From assembly GCF_030151085.1 (NCBI RefSeq), contig NZ_JASLER010000045.1, positions 1 to 11,779 of the forward strand: a stretch of DNA of 11,779 nucleotides, in the 5' to 3' direction. A program made the position numbers and the translations under genes. This DNA is from Bacteroides sp. Lineage in GTDB: Bacteria > Bacteroidota > Bacteroidia > Bacteroidales > Bacteroidaceae. The stretch's first letter is position 1, and every line of letters begins with the position of its first letter. The notes under the pieces were generated by a model. That model did not search any database, was not told where the DNA came from, and saw only the letters and a program-made list of their open reading frames with translations. Positions 8,847-11,779 of this stretch are shown here, piece after piece.

Positions 8847-8915
8847 ACACCTATAGCTGCGTAAACTCACACAGAGATAAAAGTGAGAGGTTGCAGCTAT
8901 AGGTGTTGACTTTTT
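8847..8915 (+). terminator. Large hairpin terminator between rprX and the apyrase gene
   Basis: ACACCTATAGCTGC (8847-8860) and its exact complement (8893-8906) form a 14-base-pair stem. The 32-base interior contains a further CTCAC/GTGAG pairing (8866-8870 with 8883-8887). On the plus strand it is followed by GACTTTTT, giving a good terminator for rprX. It lies just past the stop codon of the convergent minus-strand gene, and the T-tract overlaps that stop codon, so it may serve both directions. Confidence 0.8.
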
Positions 8916-9966
8916 AGTTGGGAATAGCAGGAGGATAGTTAAACGGTTCCGGCTGCTTACCATTAATAACAATGTCTATTGCTGCCCCTTCGGTCCAATC
9001 GGACATCTTTTCTGCTAATTTAATTTTTTCATCCAATCCACATACATTAAACACATACATCATATATTCAGCATTTATCTTTGGATGATAGTTCGCTTGC
9101 GTATCGATATGATTGCTACTATTCATTGTACTTACATACCGATTGAGAGCTGTACAAGATAGGCCAAGTGCTTTTTCAGACGCTACTTTTATTGGAGTTC
9201 CCAACCCGATAAATTCAGTATTTGAGGAAAACATGCCTTCAATATCGTCCAAAATTACTCCAAAATAAGATTGTGGTGTAGGACTATTTTTCTCAAAAAC
9301 TTGATCTGCCCCGCCGCCAAGATAACTTTTACTGTAAATTTGACCAAATTTACTATGAGCAATGCAATTTTTCGAATGATGACCAGGTGCAATAAATGCT
9401 ATTTGCATAGATGCCCCTCCTATTTCTAGAATGCCATACGTACCATCTAAAGACCATCGACTTTCGGTCCATCTCAACTTTCCATTTTTATAGTTCGCCG
9501 CTATCCATGCATAAAGTCCTTCATATTGCCCAGAAATGGTCATGGCTCCTTTCAACTCATAACCCGTGAGAGATGTTCTTCCCATCTTATCGTAAATTTC
9601 ACTTGCAGTTACACCATTTACCAACCGCATCCCAGCAGTTGCCAAAACATATAAATCAATCGCTTCATCCTCTGGGACCTTATATCTACTTGTCATTGTA
9701 GTCAAAAAAGAAGTGACTGCTGTTTGGTTATTATCAATCTTGGATAATGTATCCCCTTTTGAAGCGGCTTTCTGTACCTCGCCAATAGGATACAAAACTG
9801 TTAATACTTTAGTATTAACATCAATATCATATACATACAATCTCGACCCAGAACTTCCTGCATCAATAATTGCAATCTTTTTCGCCGATAGCCCCCCTAC
9901 AACACTTAGCAAAAGTATCGCTATTAGTGCAAACGCTTTAACTCTAAATTTCAATAAATCTTTCAT
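8914..9966 (-). CDS. Exported GDA1/CD39-family nucleoside phosphatase (apyrase, NTPDase)
   Basis: This 350-residue enzyme is expected to hydrolyse nucleoside tri- and/or diphosphates outside the cytoplasm. A start at Met 9966 gives a good signal peptide (positive residues up to Lys10, hydrophobic core 11-26, likely cleavage after Ala28 in GLSA). The longer frame from 10095 adds 43 residues in front of it and would cross the likely promoter element at 10045. All five apyrase conserved regions can be seen: ACR1 DAGSSGSRL (35-43), ACR2 ATAGMRL (109-115), ACR3 GQYEGLYAWIAANY with the catalytic Glu149, ACR4 GILEIGGASMQ (178-188) and ACR5 SDWTEGA (322-328). In ACR4 the usual Asp of DLGGAS is Glu181. 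A length of 350 is compact for the family; there is no second membrane helix, so the protein is likely soluble and periplasmic or secreted. The preferred nucleotide cannot be told. Confidence 0.9.
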   Translation of the reverse strand: MKDLLKFRVKAFALIAILLLSVVGGLSAKKIAIIDAGSSGSRLYVYDIDVNTKVLTVLYPIGEVQKAASKGDTLSKIDNNQTAVTSFLTTMTSRYKVPEDEAIDLYVLATAGMRLVNGVTASEIYDKMGRTSLTGYELKGAMTISGQYEGLYAWIAANYKNGKLRWTESRWSLDGTYGILEIGGASMQIAFIAPGHHSKNCIAHSKFGQIYSKSYLGGGADQVFEKNSPTPQSYFGVILDDIEGMFSSNTEFIGLGTPIKVASEKALGLSCTALNRYVSTMNSSNHIDTQANYHPKINAEYMMYVFNVCGLDEKIKLAEKMSDWTEGAAIDIVINGKQPEPFNYPPAIPN

Positions 9967-10044
9967 ACTTGTTCGTTTATAAATTTCTCCTACTCTTTTC
10001 AATATATGGCTTTTCGGAATCCACCATTTTGCAAGTCTACGCGA

Positions 10045-10052
10045 CAAATGTA
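10045..10052 (-). promoter_or_regulatory. Candidate -7 element for the apyrase gene
   Basis: On the minus strand this reads TACATTTG, matching TAnnTTTG. It would start transcription near 10039, leaving a leader of about 73 bases. The -33 element is poor. It lies inside the longer open frame of the same gene, which supports the downstream start at 9966. Confidence 0.45.
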
Positions 10053-10139
10053 AAAGGGAAATAAGACATAATACAGTTTGTTTTATAAACAGCATTTATT
10101 AAAGACAATCGTAGATATTGGAAAGAGATGATGTCGTTT
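10053..10139. other. Divergent spacer between apyrase and riboswitch promoters
   Basis: No gene is seen here. The stretch is AT-rich and holds one short palindrome, TGTTT-TAT-AAACA at 10079-10091, which could be a regulator site for either divergent transcript or may be chance. Confidence 0.3.
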
Positions 10140-10173
10140 TTTGTACGCATTCTCATTTTTTTTCTTATCTTTG
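10140..10173 (+). promoter_or_regulatory. Promoter of the cobalamin riboswitch transcript
   Basis: TTTG at 10140-10143 and TATCTTTG at 10166-10173 are separated by 22 bases, one more than the usual maximum, but both boxes match the Bacteroides consensus. Transcription would start near 10178-10180, right at the 5' end of the aptamer, which strengthens both calls. Confidence 0.7.
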
Positions 10174-10177
10174 CAAC

Positions 10178-10350
10178 GCATTGGTTCATCACTTCTTTTC
10201 GGAAGTGGCGATTAAAAGGGAATTAGGTGTGAATCCTAAACAGTCCCGCTGCTGTAAGTTTCATAAATGGTTGCAGACATTACTTATGCCACTGGATATT
10301 GTCCGGGAAGGCGCCTGTAACAGAAACAAGTCAGAAGACCTGCCGTGCAT
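10178..10350 (+). ncRNA. Cobalamin (B12) riboswitch aptamer
   Basis: This is an RNA element that binds a cobalamin and normally lowers expression of the gene downstream. The conserved core parts are present in the right order: GGCGATTAAAAGGGAA leading into the TTAGG-tgtgaat-CCTAA hairpin (P5/L5), then CAGTCCCGCTGCTGTAA (10241-10257), GCCACTGG (10288-10295), GGGAAGGCGCCTGTAA, and the B12 box AAGTCAGAAGACCTGCC (10328-10344). A 5' hairpin, CTTC-ttttcg-GAAG, precedes the core. The open frame spanning 10118-10453 over it is not a gene. In most bacteria the element precedes B12 transport or synthesis genes such as btuB; here the next gene is tnaA, 285 bases after the B12 box. I assign the cobalamin family with high confidence, but the exact ligand form (adenosyl-, methyl- or hydroxocobalamin) cannot be told by eye. 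Confidence 0.95.
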
Positions 10351-10361
10351 GTATTATCATT

Positions 10362-10378
10362 GCTTTCGAGGAAAAAGC
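10362..10378 (+). other. Short hairpin just after the B12 box
   Basis: GCTTT and AAAGC form a 5-base-pair stem with a 7-base loop, 18 bases after the B12 box. It may be part of the expression platform of the riboswitch or incidental. Confidence 0.3.
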
Positions 10379-10451
10379 GTTGAGTCTAATGAGCTGGATA
10401 ATTCGTCCATCATTTCATTCATCAAACCTAATTCAGAGAAAGTAAAAAGAT

Positions 10452-10475
10452 AAATAAACTCTGCCAAGTTTATTT
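10452..10475 (+). other. AT-rich hairpin in the riboswitch leader
   Basis: AAATAAAC (10452-10459) pairs with GTTTATTT (10468-10475) around the loop TCTGCCAA. The 8-base-pair stem directly precedes the terminator-like hairpin. It has no T-tract. It could belong to the expression platform. Confidence 0.4.
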
Positions 10476-10480
10476 GAATG

Positions 10481-10519
10481 ATGTCCGGTCGAAGTGATTT
10501 CGCCCGGACATTTACTTTT
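10481..10519 (+). terminator. Terminator-like hairpin between riboswitch and tnaA
   Basis: ATGTCCGG (10481-10488) pairs with CCGGACAT (10504-10511). One mismatch (T10489/C10503) leads to an inner CGAA/TTCG stem with a 5-base loop. A broken T-rich tail (TTACTTTT) follows. It lies 123 bases before the tnaA start. It could be the off-switch of the riboswitch or simply end a short B12-controlled RNA. Confidence 0.6.
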
Positions 10520-10537
10520 CAAAAAGTCACAAAACAA

Positions 10538-10568
10538 TTGGTTATTATTGATTAAATAACTATATTCG
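10538..10568 (+). promoter_or_regulatory. tnaA: Candidate proximal promoter of tnaA
   Basis: TTG at 10538-10540 and TATATTCG at 10561-10568 are 20 bases apart. The -7 box differs from TAnnTTTG at one base. Transcription would start near 10573, about 60 bases before the tnaA ATG and after the terminator-like hairpin. The spacer holds an inverted repeat, GTTATT (10541-10546) and AATAAC (10555-10560), which could be a regulator site. If real, tnaA can be expressed independently of the riboswitch. Confidence 0.4.
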
Positions 10569-10634
10569 GCACATAAAACAAAAGAAAAAGGTTTTATCTA
10601 CTGACCTATTGTCAAATCCTTAAAAGTATAGAAC

Positions 10635-11779
10635 ATGGAAATCCCATTTGCCGAATCATGGAAAATTAAAATGGTGGAACCTATCCGTAAAAGCATCCGC
10701 CAAGAACGTGAGCAATGGCTGAAAGAAGCTCACTACAACGTATTTCAACTTAAATCGGAACAAGTTTATATCGATCTTATCACCGACTCGGGTACAGGAG
10801 CCATGAGCGACCGCCAATGGGCAGGCATGATGTTGGGAGACGAGAGTTATGCCGGCGCTTCTTCTTTCTTTAATCTCAAAGAAGTTATCACACGTCTCAC
10901 AGGATTTGAATATGTCATCCCCACCCACCAAGGACGGGCTGCTGAAAATGTACTTTTCTCCTATTTAGTGCACGAAGGAGATATTGTTCCGGGAAACTCC
11001 CATTTCGATACGACTAAAGGACATATTGAAGGGCGCAAAGCCATAGCTTTAGATTGTACAATAGATGAAGCCAAACAAACGCAACTTGAGGTACCTTTCA
11101 AAGGCAATGTCGATCCTGCCAAACTGGAAAATGCTTTACTGGAGTTTGGAGAAAGAATACCGTTTATTATCGTTACCATTACCAATAATACTGCCGGCGG
11201 TCAACCCGTTTCCATGCAAAACCTGCGTGAAGTACGAGCCATTGCCGAGAAATATAACAAACCGGTCTTATTTGACTCTGCCCGCTTTGCCGAGAATGCC
11301 TATTTCATCAAAAAGAGAGAGAATGGGTATCAAGATAAAAGTATCAAAGAGATTACCCGTGAAATGTTTGCTTTTGCAGATGGTATGACTATGAGTGCCA
11401 AGAAAGATGGAATAGTCAACATGGGCGGTTTCATAGCTACGCATCTGAAAGACTGGTACGAAGGCGCCAAAGGTTACTGTGTGCAATATGAAGGTTACCT
11501 GACATACGGTGGCATGAATGGCCGTGATATGAATGCACTTGCCATCGGTCTGGACGAGAATACCGAATTTGACAATCTGGAAACCCGCATCCGGCAAGTG
11601 GAATATCTAGCCAAAAAGCTGGATGAATATAATATTCCCTATCAACGTCCGGCAGGTGGACACGCCATCTTTGTAGATGCGCCCAAAGTATTGACTCATG
11701 TTCCAAAAGAAGAATTTCCCGCACAAACCTTAACCGTGGAACTCTATTTGGAAGCAGGTATACGTGGATGCGAAATCGG
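10635..11779 (+). CDS. tnaA: Tryptophanase (tryptophan indole-lyase), 3' truncated
   Basis: Tryptophanase is a cytoplasmic pyridoxal-phosphate enzyme that splits L-tryptophan into indole, pyruvate and ammonia. The frame opens at the ATG at 10635 and runs to the window end; 381 residues are visible of an expected total of about 460. Family marks run in order: DLITDSGTGAMSDRQWAGMM, PTHQGRAAEN, NTAGGQPVS, FDSARFAENAYFIK, and MSAKKDG, where Lys257 should form the Schiff base with the cofactor. The close relative is tyrosine phenol-lyase. Two positions favour tryptophanase: Asp125 in HFDTT (Thr in tyrosine phenol-lyase) and Ile in the last visible segment, GIRGCEI (Arg in tyrosine phenol-lyase). 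The gene follows a cobalamin riboswitch, although the enzyme does not use B12. No TnaC-like leader peptide with a critical Trp codon is seen upstream. Downstream genes are outside the window. Confidence 0.95.
   Translation, partial: MEIPFAESWKIKMVEPIRKSIRQEREQWLKEAHYNVFQLKSEQVYIDLITDSGTGAMSDRQWAGMMLGDESYAGASSFFNLKEVITRLTGFEYVIPTHQGRAAENVLFSYLVHEGDIVPGNSHFDTTKGHIEGRKAIALDCTIDEAKQTQLEVPFKGNVDPAKLENALLEFGERIPFIIVTITNNTAGGQPVSMQNLREVRAIAEKYNKPVLFDSARFAENAYFIKKRENGYQDKSIKEITREMFAFADGMTMSAKKDGIVNMGGFIATHLKDWYEGAKGYCVQYEGYLTYGGMNGRDMNALAIGLDENTEFDNLETRIRQVEYLAKKLDEYNIPYQRPAGGHAIFVDAPKVLTHVPKEEFPAQTLTVELYLEAGIRGCEI

Noticed and set aside
8847..8906. A miniature transposable element based on the 14-base inverted repeats
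   Set aside because: No target-site duplication is seen and a T-tract follows; a terminator between convergent genes is the simpler reading.
9967..10095. Extension of the apyrase frame by 43 residues upstream
   Set aside because: The extension would put 43 residues ahead of a typical signal peptide and overlaps a good -7 element; the start at 9966 is better.
10118..10453. Open frame of 111 codons on the plus strand
   Set aside because: It lies across the cobalamin riboswitch, starts before the predicted transcription start, and has no recognisable protein features. The RNA explains the conservation pattern.
10478..10555. A 25-codon frame beginning MMSGRSDF and ending ahead of tnaA, considered as a TnaC-like leader peptide
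   Set aside because: It has no Trp codon and no resemblance to known TnaC peptides, and its first half is the terminator-like hairpin. It is most likely chance.
10635..11779. Tyrosine phenol-lyase instead of tryptophanase
   Set aside because: Asp125 and the Ile in GIRGCEI follow tryptophanase, where tyrosine phenol-lyase has Thr and Arg.

Overview
The window looks like chromosomal DNA from a gut Bacteroides species or a close relative. The evidence is a SusC/SusD outer-membrane pair, an RprY/RprX two-component pair, promoters of the Bacteroides type (TTTG or TTG, then about 20 bases, then TAnnTTTG), A-rich start regions without clear Shine-Dalgarno sequences, and a moderately AT-rich composition. 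The species cannot be fixed from the sequence alone.

Layout from left to right: (1) the end of a SusC-family TonB-dependent outer-membrane transporter (its N-terminus lies before base 1), followed 40 bases later by its SusD-family lipoprotein partner (plus strand), closed by a strong hairpin; (2) a membrane-anchored transglutaminase-like protein on the minus strand, convergent with susD; (3) a divergent 224-base control region with a near-perfect promoter for rprY, a -7 element for the minus-strand gene, and an 11-base-phased GTAAC repeat that could be a response-regulator site; (4) rprY and rprX, overlapping by 26 bases; (5) a 14-base-pair hairpin terminator shared with a convergent minus-strand gene for an exported GDA1/CD39-type nucleotidase (apyrase); (6) a 668-base gene-free stretch holding a clear adenosylcobalamin-type riboswitch with its own promoter, a terminator-like hairpin, and a second candidate promoter; (7) the start of tryptophanase (tnaA), cut off by the right edge after 381 codons.

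The cell-envelope theme is strong: nutrient import (SusCD), an envelope sensor system (RprXY) with an adjacent anchored transglutaminase-like protein, and a periplasmic or exported nucleotidase. The most interesting part is the right end. A cobalamin riboswitch sits directly upstream of an enzyme that uses pyridoxal phosphate, not B12, and makes indole. The 3' arm of the hairpin between them is perfectly complementary over 8 bases to a segment of the aptamer, which suggests a possible terminator/antiterminator switch. No mobile element, CRISPR array, tRNA or rRNA was seen.
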